This document shows positions 44,687 to 54,044 of a stretch of 64,000 bases of DNA, one piece after another (the stretch's first letter is position 1; each line of letters begins with the position of its first letter). The position numbers and the translations under genes were made by a program. Below the pieces are notes generated by a model, which ran no database searches, had not been told where the DNA came from, and saw only the letters and a list, made by a program, of their open reading frames with translations. Origin of the DNA: Stenotrophomonas sp. Iso1 (GTDB lineage Bacteria; Pseudomonadota; Gammaproteobacteria; Xanthomonadales; Xanthomonadaceae); assembly GCF_027497995.1 (NCBI RefSeq), contig NZ_JAODBT010000003.1, positions 434,001 to 498,000 on the forward strand. The letters run 5' to 3'.

Positions 44687-44859
44687 TCTTGGTCGGCACC
44701 TCGACTGATATGTATGTGGTGTTGATGAGTAGCATCGGTTGCAAACACGCGGGCATCTGGGGTTCGCACCCCATTATTTAACGGGCCTGCGAGCCCCAAT
44801 TGTGCGTACGTTGGGACCCAAGGCCCTCCAAGCCAACCTAGGACACCATCTTGTCGCGC

Positions 44860-45842
44860 TGGAGTTCCCAGCTTCTAGTGGACACCTGACCGAGGATGGC
44901 GATGCGCTGCTTCGAACCCATCAGAACTGACGCCGCCGAGATGGCTATGGCGGCGCGTCAAATTGTAGAACCCCTCGATGTACTCGGAGATGTCCGAGGT
45001 CGCTACTTCCCGACTGGCGTAGATACGCTGCTTGATCCGCTCCTTCTTCAAGCTGCTGAAGAAGGACTCGGCGACCGCGTTGTCCCGGCAGTTGGCGCGC
45101 CTGCTCATGCTTGGCTCAAGATGGTTGTCTTTACAGAAGCGCCGCCATGCATCGCTTCCATACTGCGAGCCTTGATGTGAGTGAATCAAGGGTTTACGAG
45201 GGCGTCGGCTGCGTACGGCTTTCATCACGGCATCCAGAACAAGTTCCCGATGAATCGTCGGCCTGACAGCCCAGCCAACAACTCTGCGCCAGATAAGATC
45301 CAAGACGATGGTCAGATACAGCCAGCCCTCCCAGGTGCGGATGTAAGTGATATCCGTCACCCATACCTCGTTCGTTCGCAATACGGTGAACTGACGCTGC
45401 AGCAGGTTGGGAATCAAGACGTGAGGCTTTGACGTCGGGATGTGCCGTATGCGATAGCCATGCAATGCGCGCAATCCGTTCTCCTGCATTAAGCGAGCAA
45501 CTCGGTGCTTGCTGCATGTCTCCCCGCGCTCCTGCAGGTCAAGAAACATCCTGGGCGCACCATAGATGTCGTGGCTGGCAATAAACGAGCACGTATTAGC
45601 CGAAGTAGTCGCGCATCCTCCTGAGCTCGATCGGAAACCGGATGTTCACGCCATGCGTAGTAGCCGGCTCGAGCAACCCCCAGCAGACGACACCTCATCT
45701 GGATGCTGAACTCATCTCGATGCGCATCGATGAACTTGTAAGCTCGCCGGGTTTTGCTGGTGATCTGGTCTGTAGACATGGCCGTCTCCCGAGGCTATCC
45801 CTGACAGAGCCTAGCTCTATCTAGGAAATTCTGGGAACTCCA
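44860..45842. mobile_element. IS3-family insertion sequence, defective
   Basis: The 983-bp element is bounded by imperfect inverted ends: TGGAGTTCCCAG at 44860 and its complement CTGGGAACTCCA ending at 45842, with CTAG also shared further in. It carries only an orfB-type transposase, which is broken, and there is no room for the usual orfA between the right end and orfB (about 62 bp). No target-site duplication was recognised at the flanks. Confidence 0.8.
44875..45779 (-). pseudogene. IS3-family transposase orfB, frameshifted
   Basis: Two frames rebuild an IS3 integrase-type transposase. The 5' part (45779 to about 45585) reads SIQMRCRLLGVARAGYYAWR. After a missing T near 45585, the rest reads FIASHDIYGAPRMFLDL, then NEVWVTDITYIRTWEGWLYL, then HSHQGSQYGSDAWRRF, and NAVAESFFSSLKKE. 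The second catalytic Asp of the DDE triad is His here (codon near 45176), so the enzyme would be dead even without the frameshift. Confidence 0.88.
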
Positions 45843-45926
45843 CCCGCCGAATTCCGTCAGCACCACGAACCTGAAATCTCCAATTTTGCCTGGCATTGAA
45901 TTACGGGGTGTCGACAATTTGGTGCA

Positions 45927-47072
45927 TCACGGGTGCGCTTCAATCCGCTTACGGATACCTGAAAACTGCCACTCGGTGTCCGAAGGGCAATCGGTCAGAC
46001 ATACCTCCTTGTCGATGAAGTCCTGCTCGCTCGGCGCACGCGTATAGCCCTTTGGACGATCACGCAGCAGTACGCCTGGCGCGAAGTACACCGGACGAAT
46101 GGGATCGTCGAAATCGGCGTAAAAGAAGAAGTTGTTCACATCAACTTCTTGACGATCATCCAGCCAAAATTTCTCGCCATGACTGAGACGCCGCGCGATC
46201 GTTATTCTGTCCGCTTCAATCTTCAACGGAGTGAATTCAGGGGAAATATTCCGAACGACTCCATTGAAACGCATACCGCCTTCACCAACCCCAATCGGAA
46301 TGGGGGCCGGGTTCTTCGGGCCGTAGCCGCAACTCACGCCGCCATTGCTCCTTCGCTCGCAGTTGAATCTGTATTGCTGAGAATTTGCCGCCGGAAGGCC
46401 TTGCGGCAAATAACGTCCAGACTCATCAATCAGGAAGATTTTCAGAGCGTCCGCAGCATAGACATTCCCTTCGGAGCTATGCTCCGGCAGGTACTTAATC
46501 CGCCAGCGAATCTGGATTTTTCGATCTAAGTAGTAGCCATCATCACTGAACTGATAAAGATTATCCATGCGGTCTCCCAACATGTAGGCGTTATAACCAA
46601 CCAGGCGATCCAGCTCAATCTCCTCCTCAGGCATCATCAACTCAGAACCTACATAGGAAGGATCGGACTTTTCGTAGATATAGCGAGTCCTCCAGTAATC
46701 GACTGAAACCAACTCAGATTCATGAAAGAATTCGCGCTTGTCGTACCAGTGAACTCCGCTTCTCATTGTTATAAATCGATCACGAGGATCTTCACTGAAG
46801 AATCTCTCACAATAGTAGCGATTTATGCGCAGCCACTTATCCTCACTAAAGTGCTCCCCATTACCAAGATCAGCCGCCTCAGGGCGCTCAGCATAGTTTG
46901 AATTTTCGTACTGATGATACTGACTTCCCTTACTGAAAAGCGCGCAATGCACCAGCTTGGATTTTGGATCCTCGCTCCAATCCCTCTCCACTGGTTGAGC
47001 TATAGCTACACCAAATGGAAGTGCATGAAGTAGCAGCAGCTTTTGTAAAAAATTTGTCGAATAAGGTCTCAT
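45927..47072 (-). CDS. Secreted candidate immunity protein for the M15-like effector
   Basis: A 381-residue protein with a signal peptide (TNFLQKLLLLHALPFGVAIA) when started at 47072; an ATG at 47099 would overlap the effector stop. The mature part has no recognised domain and several cysteines (VHCALF, RYYCERFF, FNCERRS, VSCGYG, KEVCLTDC). It begins 11 bases after the effector stop. A periplasmic product directly downstream of a presumed cell-wall hydrolase effector is the normal arrangement for a cognate immunity protein. The assignment rests on context and signal peptide only. Confidence 0.6.
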   Translation of the reverse strand: MRPYSTNFLQKLLLLHALPFGVAIAQPVERDWSEDPKSKLVHCALFSKGSQYHQYENSNYAERPEAADLGNGEHFSEDKWLRINRYYCERFFSEDPRDRFITMRSGVHWYDKREFFHESELVSVDYWRTRYIYEKSDPSYVGSELMMPEEEIELDRLVGYNAYMLGDRMDNLYQFSDDGYYLDRKIQIRWRIKYLPEHSSEGNVYAADALKIFLIDESGRYLPQGLPAANSQQYRFNCERRSNGGVSCGYGPKNPAPIPIGVGEGGMRFNGVVRNISPEFTPLKIEADRITIARRLSHGEKFWLDDRQEVDVNNFFFYADFDDPIRPVYFAPGVLLRDRPKGYTRAPSEQDFIDKEVCLTDCPSDTEWQFSGIRKRIEAHP

Positions 47073-47083
47073 CAAACCATCAC

Positions 47084-48817
47084 TTATCGTACCAACCATG
47101 GCCTCTCCACTCCTCGATGATCCATTTCTGGGAAAACAGGTGGAGGTGTCAACGATCCAATTTCATGCGGGGCGATATAGCCCGCCATATCCCGTTCATC
47201 CAGCGGTTTCCGACTCATGCAGGTTATGTGTAGATGGTTCCAATGGCGACCATCTGAGCCATGAGGGTACTCATCAAACTTATAGATGTGCTGGGCGGAG
47301 TTCGCATATCGGTGCTCATATAGCAACGTACTGAAGCGTTTCGCCAACGCATTGGAGGAAACACGACTGTTCTTGAAATTGAATTTCTCCAGTTGATCAT
47401 TGACAGCATCTACTGCAACAATATCCAGCGCATCTCCAAGCTTGTGCAAGTAGGAGCCCAACATGGGCCGCCACATGCCACTAATTTCCACGAAGCTCAC
47501 TCCTGCTTCTGCACACGCAGAGAGCAGCATCATGTAGATATACGGGTGATTTTTTGCGATCACATCGGCCTGGGGAGTCTCTGTGAACTCGCCCGCATTG
47601 TCGCAGAAACCAACCTGCAGCTTCAGGGTGAGGTCCAGTGGAGCGATGATGATTTCGCCACCCTGAGAATGCTTCCGAGTGGGAGCGGGAATATTCACGA
47701 TCTGCCCGCTATAGAAGGGCTCTAGTAGCTCACTCCATGCCAACTGCATTCGCAGTGGCAGCTCCGTCGTCTGAGCAGATGATGAGGAAGCGAGTGCCTC
47801 CCGGTAATGCGCCGCCTGTTGCGCACTGATCTTTCCATGCTGCTCGGCCCAATCGATTTGGCGAAGACTCGGACGAGCCACCTGATACCACGAGCTTAGA
47901 TTTCCGCCTTGTTTCGGCAGGGTCAGATTGCCACCTATCCATGTCCGAATGTCCGCCATGGAGTAGCTTCGCGTGATTGCTGCCCATACCTTTCCATTGA
48001 GAACGGCAGTGCGCTGCCGGCCTTCTCCGTCAGTACAAATGAGATGCTCAATTGGGCTATCCGATGGTACCCCACTTACCTCCTTGATGATCACGGCTGT
48101 CAACCCCTCAGCTTCAGGAACCACGCGATACATCACCAAACTTCTGGCATTACGCCGCCAGTTCTCCGCACCGCCATGGGCAGCTGCCCCGAGAACGATG
48201 CCTACCTCACTCACCCCATCCACGGGTACCTCTACCGTCGATACCTGGGTCCGGGAGCCAAAGAATTTGGCGGGCTCACCGGCACTCTGACCTCCATGCA
48301 GAACTTCCAACGTCGCCACATCAACAATTAGATACGGCAGATTGGTCAGATAGGTGGGATGGTCCTCTCCGCCATTTCGGACAGTTAGCACGTTATTGAT
48401 CACATACTTCACCCGCTGTTTGCCTTGGCGCAGGGTCAACGTCTCGCAGTGGTTCCGTGATTGAGGTGCGGTCGTCACCGTGGCGTTGAACGTGAGCCGA
48501 ACCGTGACCACATGGAGTTTGTTGTCCGGCTTGCTCTGCACACTCTGCCCAACCGGGCGACATTGCCCGCCTACCGGTGGCGCAATGGCCAGGGACACCG
48601 CAACCTGACCCTGCGTGGTGATCTTTATCGTCCGCCCGTCTGCTCCGCTTGTGCCTTCGCGCCGGGAAGGTGCCAGTGCACCCACATCCGTCCATTCAAG
48701 CGTGTAACGGCGATCTCTGATCGGGTTGTTCTGTAGATCAACCAGCCGAAAGCATAGATGGTGCTTAACAGGTGGCGGAGCAGGTTTGCTTGTCTTTTCT
48801 AAAACTGCCTGATTCAT
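47084..48817 (-). CDS. VgrG-linked candidate effector with M15-like zinc peptidase domain
   Basis: A 577-residue protein. Residues 20-300 look beta-rich (LCFRLVDLQNNPIRDRRYTL; repeated Ig-like strands) and may be a VgrG-binding or structural part. The C-terminal domain (about 385-577) carries an M15-type signature: SGMWRPMLG, then SYLHKLGDALDI with H458 and D465 seven apart, then HWNHLH with H528/H530. That gives the His-x6-Asp plus distal His zinc ligands of D-Ala-D-Ala-type peptidases. The start overlaps the vgrG stop as ATGA, so the two are translated together. A role as peptidoglycan-cutting type VI effector is inferred. No signal peptide, as expected for a VgrG-delivered protein. Confidence 0.7.
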   Translation of the reverse strand: MNQAVLEKTSKPAPPPVKHHLCFRLVDLQNNPIRDRRYTLEWTDVGALAPSRREGTSGADGRTIKITTQGQVAVSLAIAPPVGGQCRPVGQSVQSKPDNKLHVVTVRLTFNATVTTAPQSRNHCETLTLRQGKQRVKYVINNVLTVRNGGEDHPTYLTNLPYLIVDVATLEVLHGGQSAGEPAKFFGSRTQVSTVEVPVDGVSEVGIVLGAAAHGGAENWRRNARSLVMYRVVPEAEGLTAVIIKEVSGVPSDSPIEHLICTDGEGRQRTAVLNGKVWAAITRSYSMADIRTWIGGNLTLPKQGGNLSSWYQVARPSLRQIDWAEQHGKISAQQAAHYREALASSSSAQTTELPLRMQLAWSELLEPFYSGQIVNIPAPTRKHSQGGEIIIAPLDLTLKLQVGFCDNAGEFTETPQADVIAKNHPYIYMMLLSACAEAGVSFVEISGMWRPMLGSYLHKLGDALDIVAVDAVNDQLEKFNFKNSRVSSNALAKRFSTLLYEHRYANSAQHIYKFDEYPHGSDGRHWNHLHITCMSRKPLDERDMAGYIAPHEIGSLTPPPVFPEMDHRGVERPWLVR

Positions 48818-51591
48818 CCTTCGGCTTCCTCAGCATGAGGCGCTGCTGATCCACAGCACGTCTCGTCGGTAAGCACTGCCGCAACATCGGGGTCTTCAAC
48901 TTCCCACGCCTCGTTGTCAGCCAGAACGATTTGTAAATTCTCTTCCTTGTTGCTACTGGCAACGATCGAAGTGGTGCCGTCCGCGCCTGTTATCGCATCT
49001 TCATAAGAGCCATCCGCTTTCATGACGCCAATCGCCTGCATGGCAATTGCTTCTCCAGCTTCATTTTTGAGCGCGACGCGGATCTCAAATGGATCGCGCT
49101 CCAGTAGGTGCCGTGGCAATGCAGGCAAAGGCGCCACTGCGTTCGCGCCCCCCATAAACGGGTGCTCGCTCGCCCTTGCCGTGAACTCGCCCGGGCAGCT
49201 GAAGGTGATGTCGCCGTTTTCCAGAGTGATGGCACTGTTGCCGGCCTGCAGCACCACTTTGTTTTGCGCCAACACGTCGATGCGGTTGTCGGTGGCGGTA
49301 ATGGTGATGGCCTGGTCGGCCAACAGTTCCAGTTCGCCGCCGTGGGCCTGCAGGCTGACCGGGCCATTGGCGGCGATCACGCGGAGCGGGCCGTTCTGGG
49401 TGAACAACGAAACGTGTTCGCTGGAGACTGTGGCGATGGTTTGCCCGGCACTGATGTGCAGATCCTGTTGCACGGTCATCTGCAGGTTCTGCCCGGCATA
49501 GGCAACGGCGCTGGCCGGTGTGGTCCATGCGATGTGATGTGGCGCTTCAGCCAGCAACAGCGGCTCGGCAAAACGCTCAACCGGCTGATCACCCGGATTG
49601 CGGCCGTCGCGTGGTTTGAAGGGTGACTGCCCGTTGACTTCGCCCTCGAAGCGAGCGCCAGCCTGGGGATCAATCAGTCCACGCAGCACCCCAGTGCTTC
49701 GCCACGCCGACAATCCGGGCACCTGTTGTTGCTGCAACACCTGCTGCATGTTTTCCAGGCTGCGCTCGGCACCTTTGAGCTGGGCCACCACCTCGGCGTT
49801 GTCCAGCAACGTGGACGTGCCGCGCTCCTGCAAGCTGGCCGACAACTGCAATCCTTGCCCCGCATGCACGTTACCCCAGCCCTGTGTGGCCAGCTCGAAG
49901 CCTTCGCCGCGTAGCGCGCCGCGTGCGGTGTCCTGATGATCGATCAGGTAGCCCAGCTCCATCCGGCTATCGGCCAGCGAAGTGTGCAGGCGGGTGCGCA
50001 ACTGGCCCGGCGTGTCGTCCATCACCCATTGCTGGGTGCCGCTGCCGTCATGTGCCTGCGTGTGCAGACCGCTGAGCACACCCGGATGGTGTGCGTGCTC
50101 ATCAATACCGCCACCAAATGGCGGCGGCACCTCTGCGTTGTACAACTGGCCGGTGATACGCGGCTGGTCGATATCGCCGTGCAGGAATTCCACCAACACT
50201 TCACTGCCAATACGCGGCAGGAAGCTGGTGCCCCAATTTGGACCGGCCAACCACTCGACTACAGGCACCCAGCTGCCGCTCGTGTGATCGCCCGGTGCGT
50301 GCCCGCTGTGGGAGCTGCCGGTATCGGTCATGCCCCCGGAGTTTGGACGTGGGCCACGCTGCCAGCCGAACTGTATGCGTACTTGATGATCGCGATTGGG
50401 GCTCACGGTGGCACCGGGAACACCCACCACGCGCGCAGTCTGCGGGCCATGCACGGTCGGCCGATCCTGCGGCAGGGCGCGCAACGGCACCTGCGTGCCG
50501 GTGGCCAGAAAGCGATTGCGGTAGCTGCCGCGTTCCTGAGTGGTGTGGCCCAGCAACTCGGCGATACCGTGGTCCAGGTTGTTGACGGCGACATGGAAAA
50601 CCACCAACAGCCGGAAGCTCTGCGCCGCGTACTGCGGATGCTGGCTCAACCTGAAACAGGCACCGGCAGCCAGTGAACGCTCATTCCCCATGCCACTGAA
50701 TAGCTCCTGCGGCACCCGAAGTGCATCCAGCCGTGCCTGCGCCGCCTGCGGTGCCCAGTGCGATTCGGCAAAGTGACCGGCACGCGGCTGTACATACACC
50801 TCCAGTGCGGGGAGCCCGCCTGCATCAGCGCTGCGCTGTGCAACAACCGCACGCACCTGCTCGCTATGCCAACTGCCTACGGTGCTCGCGTTGGGTACCC
50901 ACTGCTGACGCTCGCTGAACGTGGTGATGCTGTCGCAGGCTTCGGCTGCATCGATGCGATGGAAGCGCAGCGTGCCCAACTCGGGGACGACGGTTTGCGG
51001 CTCGAATACCACCAGCGTGTGTGCCGCGTCATCGCCCTGAACCTGTTCGATGCGCCACGCGAGGCCCGCCTCGGCCAATAGACGAGTGACGAATGCCCAA
51101 TCGGTTTCGCGGAACTGGGTGGTGATTGCACGTTTCGGCAACGCATTCTGCACATCGAAACGAAACCTCGCCTGCGGGTACTCCGCAAACACCTGCGCGC
51201 AGATGATGCTGATGTCCTTGTCCTGGAAGATCAGCGCATTGCGCCGAAAACGCAGCAGTGCGGTCCACGGTTCCAGCGCCAGCCGATAGCGCGCTAGGCC
51301 ACCATCGCTTCCAAGCTGCGAGACCCCGGTACACAAGCCATTCCATTGCCGCAGTGACCCGTCGGCCAGCCGCAGCTTCAAGGTCAGCGGCTGTTCCAGC
51401 CACGGCTCGATATCCAGGAAGGCATCGGTGGACAGGCAATCAATCTGCAGGCGCGGCTCGCCGCACACGCTTTCTTCGCCTTCAAAACGCTCCACCACCA
51501 GGCCCTCATGCGGCCCATGCAGTTGAATCAAACGATGGTGATGCGACAAATCCGCCAATGAGGCGAGCATTGCCGAGCGCGGGATGTCCAT
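48814..51591 (-). CDS. vgrG: Type VI secretion tip protein VgrG with DUF2345
   Basis: A 925-residue VgrG. The N-terminal gp27-like half shows LIQLHGPHEGLVVERFEGEE, FRRNALIFQDKDISIICAQVF and FRETDWAFVTRLLAEAGLAW. The gp5-like OB region has VRIQFGWQRG, SWVPVVEWLAGPNWGTSFLPRIG and EVLVEFLHGDIDQPRITGQLYN. DUF2345 follows (AITITATDNRIDVLAQNKVVLQAGNSAITLENGDITFSC in parts). A C-terminal extension of about 100 residues ends DETCCGSAAPHAEEAEG and may be a cargo adaptor. It forms the spike of the type VI machine. Core tss genes are absent here, so this is an orphan vgrG island. Confidence 0.95.
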   Translation of the reverse strand: MDIPRSAMLASLADLSHHHRLIQLHGPHEGLVVERFEGEESVCGEPRLQIDCLSTDAFLDIEPWLEQPLTLKLRLADGSLRQWNGLCTGVSQLGSDGGLARYRLALEPWTALLRFRRNALIFQDKDISIICAQVFAEYPQARFRFDVQNALPKRAITTQFRETDWAFVTRLLAEAGLAWRIEQVQGDDAAHTLVVFEPQTVVPELGTLRFHRIDAAEACDSITTFSERQQWVPNASTVGSWHSEQVRAVVAQRSADAGGLPALEVYVQPRAGHFAESHWAPQAAQARLDALRVPQELFSGMGNERSLAAGACFRLSQHPQYAAQSFRLLVVFHVAVNNLDHGIAELLGHTTQERGSYRNRFLATGTQVPLRALPQDRPTVHGPQTARVVGVPGATVSPNRDHQVRIQFGWQRGPRPNSGGMTDTGSSHSGHAPGDHTSGSWVPVVEWLAGPNWGTSFLPRIGSEVLVEFLHGDIDQPRITGQLYNAEVPPPFGGGIDEHAHHPGVLSGLHTQAHDGSGTQQWVMDDTPGQLRTRLHTSLADSRMELGYLIDHQDTARGALRGEGFELATQGWGNVHAGQGLQLSASLQERGTSTLLDNAEVVAQLKGAERSLENMQQVLQQQQVPGLSAWRSTGVLRGLIDPQAGARFEGEVNGQSPFKPRDGRNPGDQPVERFAEPLLLAEAPHHIAWTTPASAVAYAGQNLQMTVQQDLHISAGQTIATVSSEHVSLFTQNGPLRVIAANGPVSLQAHGGELELLADQAITITATDNRIDVLAQNKVVLQAGNSAITLENGDITFSCPGEFTARASEHPFMGGANAVAPLPALPRHLLERDPFEIRVALKNEAGEAIAMQAIGVMKADGSYEDAITGADGTTSIVASSNKEENLQIVLADNEAWEVEDPDVAAVLTDETCCGSAAPHAEEAEG

Positions 51592-51902
51592 ATCGACAGG
51601 CTCATGCGGGGGAGATCAGGCGGGTGATGCGAAAGGCTGTCTCACCGCGTCGAGCCGAGGACGATACCCGCCACGTGTGGTTATATCGGCTGCCCCACTC
51701 AGATTTAGGATTAATCCCACACGGGCGGTCAAACCCACTGGCTTTTCCTGATGAGCGCCATCCCATCCGGCCTGCCGCATCTGGGCGGCGCTCCACTTCT
51801 CAATAGCGTGTGATGAAAGCAACACACAACCTTGCTCGGGATTTAGCAATCCCTCGCGTAGCGTCGTGTCTCCGTCGAACACGCAATAACAGGAGCGATG
51901 AG
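51592..51902. other. Divergent promoter region, no gene seen
   Basis: The 311-bp gap lies between vgrG (minus) and the DUF3247 gene (plus). Open frames across it have no recognisable protein character. AGGAGC before 51903 is the ribosome-binding site of the DUF3247 gene. Confidence 0.6.
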
Positions 51903-52184
51903 ATGGCCAGAACCGCACCACGCATCCACGTGGACCAGGCCACGATCAACCGCCTGAAGGAACTGCAGCGCGGACTTGATGCGGAAATGCGCGTCGAGCT
52001 TCACATGCACGACGGCAGCGTGCTGGTCGGCATGCTGCCAGAGCGCCCCAACGTGCAGCAGTTTCTTGATGCGCAAGGAAATGAAGGCACCAATGGTCAG
52101 CTGCGGCTCGATACCGGTGACGGCGGCTTCCATCTTGTCTGGCTGGATGAGATCGACCACTTCACTCGCCTTGGCACGTACTAG
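51903..52184 (+). CDS. DUF3247-family protein
   Basis: A 93-residue protein (RIHVDQATINRLKELQRGL, VELHMHDGSVLVGMLPERPN, GFHLVWLDEIDHFTRLG) matching DUF3247, a family typical of Xanthomonadaceae with a small beta-rich fold and no known function. The ATG at 51903 is preceded by AGGAGC. Upstream in-frame codons are rejected for lack of similarity. Confidence 0.82.
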   Translation: MARTAPRIHVDQATINRLKELQRGLDAEMRVELHMHDGSVLVGMLPERPNVQQFLDAQGNEGTNGQLRLDTGDGGFHLVWLDEIDHFTRLGTY

Positions 52185-52404
52185 ACCGATCGCGGTGCAG
52201 CACTTGTGTGTGCAGAACACGCACCACAGTGCGGCTGACTAGCGGCTATTCATGCCCATTACCGGCGTGCAGGCACAGGAACCCAAGCCGCGCAGGGCCC
52301 TCATTCACGCACGTCGCAGCGATCATGACGCCCCATGACGGCCAGGCAACGCTGCCACAAGGAAGCTGCAGATGCGGCATCCGCCGTGCAGACGAGACTC
52401 CCTC

Positions 52405-52548
52405 ATGAACAACCAACGCGAACAGAATCCGGGCCAACTGAATGCTGGCCCGCAGAGCCCCCAACAGCCGCAACGGGAGCCACCGCAACCAGACAAGCAT
52501 GAGCGTGAAAAGAAGGCACCCGGCCGCGAGAATGAAGAAGAAGAGTAA
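52405..52548 (+). CDS. Small Gln/Pro/Glu-rich protein, 47 residues
   Basis: An ATG at 52405 opens a 47-codon frame ending TAA at 52546. The product is entirely hydrophilic (NNQREQNPGQ, QQPQREPPQPDKHEREKKAP, ending in an EEEE tail). The strong bias for Gln, Pro, Lys and Glu looks selected rather than random and predicts a disordered small protein. No family can be named. The reverse strand has a 136-codon frame with a hydrophobic stretch, which I regard as less likely. Confidence 0.5.
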   Translation: MNNQREQNPGQLNAGPQSPQQPQREPPQPDKHEREKKAPGRENEEEE

Positions 52549-52594
52549 GGCCGCTGCCCTACCCTTGCTACCACCTTGGTACAGAAAGAAAACA

Positions 52595-52629
52595 GCGTTG
52601 GCTGACCCACGCTTTGGCACAGCCAACGC
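52595..52629. terminator. 10-bp perfect stem-loop after the small gene
   Basis: GCGTTGGCTG (52595-52604) pairs with CAGCCAACGC (52620-52629) over a 15-base loop. On the minus strand TGTTTTCTTTCT follows the stem, which is the better terminator direction; on the plus strand no T-run is present. Confidence 0.55.
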
Positions 52630-52760
52630 TTCCACTGATCTACCAAACATCGTCAACCGTGGTCCAATCCTGCCCCCAACGCCCTCGGGTTCACCACATC
52701 AAGCATCGCTTTCAGGCATGCGTAACATAGGCAACCCTCTGCCACCGCAAGCTGCGCCAC

Positions 52761-53414
52761 ATGACGAATTTTCCGCAAGACATCTACACCGAGCCGACGC
52801 CCGATACCAACACGTTGGGCAACCTCGGCCCACTTGCCGCCATGGCCGGCATCTGGCGCGGCGAGCGCGGCATGGACGTCAACCCCAAGACCTATGGCGC
52901 TGAGCATCAGGCGTATATCGAGCACACTGAGCTGCATCCTATCGATGCGCAGACCAATGGACCACAATTGTTCTACGGGCTGCGTTACCACACCCGCATC
53001 GTGAAACCCGATGACGTGGAAACCTTCCATGACCAGGTCGGCCATTGGCTGTGGGAGCCGGCTACCGGCACCATCATCCAGACGCTCTCCATTCCGCGTG
53101 GCCAGACCGCAATGGCGGTAGGCAAAGCAGCACCGGATGCAAAATCGTTCCACCTACGCGCGGTACGCGGCTCGGAGACCAACGGCATCCTGTCCAATCC
53201 ATTCCTCGAACATGCGTTCCGTACAGAGAGCTACGACATCCACGTCACTCTTAATGACGACGGCACCTGGTCGTACGAACAGGAAACGATCTTGATCATC
53301 CCCGACAAGGCCGAGCCCTTCCGTCACACTGATCGCAACACCCTGACCAAGATTGGCGAGCCGCTGCTCAACCCGACGGCACGGGCCGCTGCGCCGGAAG
53401 CGTTACCGGCCTAA
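52761..53414 (+). CDS. Nitrobindin / THAP4-like heme-binding beta-barrel protein
   Basis: A 217-residue protein whose N-terminal motif LGNLGPLAAMAGIWRGERGMD is characteristic of the THAP4 heme-binding (nitrobindin) barrel. Later parts fit the same 10-strand barrel (QLFYGLRYHTRIVKPD, HDQVGHWLWEP, IIQTLSIPRGQTAMA, SYDIHVTLNDDGTWSYEQETILIIP, with a His near the C-terminus: FRHTDRNTLTKIG). Relatives bind heme and may react with peroxynitrite. The heme-ligand His cannot be fixed without alignment. Confidence 0.82.
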   Translation: MTNFPQDIYTEPTPDTNTLGNLGPLAAMAGIWRGERGMDVNPKTYGAEHQAYIEHTELHPIDAQTNGPQLFYGLRYHTRIVKPDDVETFHDQVGHWLWEPATGTIIQTLSIPRGQTAMAVGKAAPDAKSFHLRAVRGSETNGILSNPFLEHAFRTESYDIHVTLNDDGTWSYEQETILIIPDKAEPFRHTDRNTLTKIGEPLLNPTARAAAPEALPA

Positions 53415-53550
53415 AGCCGTGACTCCCCCGAACTGACCTGCAATGCCCTCGGCCCGGGACAGGCTACGGATTGAACCGCGCCAGGATAGATCGACCCACG
53501 CCGAGCCCACATTCGGGCCGGCCTCCTTCCAAGGTAGATGCAACATCGTG

Positions 53551-53913
53551 ATGACAAAGACCGTTGAATCACTTCTGGATGACATTTGCCTGCTCGGAGA
53601 TGAGCAGTACGCGCTTGTCACTTCCGTTCGCAAGCTAATCAAAACGCTTATTCCCAATGTGTCGGAAGATGTGAAGTACGGCGGCATCCTCTTCTCCTCA
53701 GGGGTGCAGTTCTGCGGTGTTTTTGCATACAAGCAGCATGTCTCGCTGGAGTTCAGCTGCGGCGCCAGCATCATCGACCCTCACGGATGTCTTGAAGGAA
53801 GTGGAAAGGGAAGGCGGCATATCAAGCTGCACTCCGCACAGAGCATCAAGGAAAAGAACCTGGCCCACTACTTGCCACTGGCATGGGAAGCGGCCAAGAA
53901 TCGAGGCCAGTAG
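53551..53913 (+). CDS. DUF1801 (YdhG-like) domain protein
   Basis: A 120-residue protein with the DUF1801 pattern (VTSVRKLIKTLIPNVSEDVKYGGILFSSG, CGVFAYKQHVSLEFSCGASI, HIKLHSAQSIKEKNLAHYL). The ATG at 53551 gives the domain its normal start; the frame extends upstream without similarity. Function of the family is unclear (iron-binding frataxin-like fold has been noted for relatives). Confidence 0.82.
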   Translation: MTKTVESLLDDICLLGDEQYALVTSVRKLIKTLIPNVSEDVKYGGILFSSGVQFCGVFAYKQHVSLEFSCGASIIDPHGCLEGSGKGRRHIKLHSAQSIKEKNLAHYLPLAWEAAKNRGQ

Positions 53914-54044
53914 TTGATTCAAGCGGAATGATGGGAAGGCCTCGGCCCCATAAGAAAAATTGATGCTTCGGCCGAGATCTATTCATTTGTGCGCTACGGC
54001 TTAACGGCCCACTGTCTCGTCACATTCAAGACGAGGCTCAACGC

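Noticed and set aside
44860..45842. Target-site duplication around the IS3 element
   Set aside because: Flanking trinucleotides (CGC and CCC) do not match, so none is claimed.
51616..51921. 101-codon minus-strand frame upstream of vgrG
   Set aside because: No signal, domain or ribosome-binding site, and it overlaps the promoter region of the DUF3247 gene.
52246..52656. 136-codon minus-strand frame with a hydrophobic stretch
   Set aside because: It overlaps the small hydrophilic gene whose composition looks more protein-like, and it lacks a recognisable start site or family.
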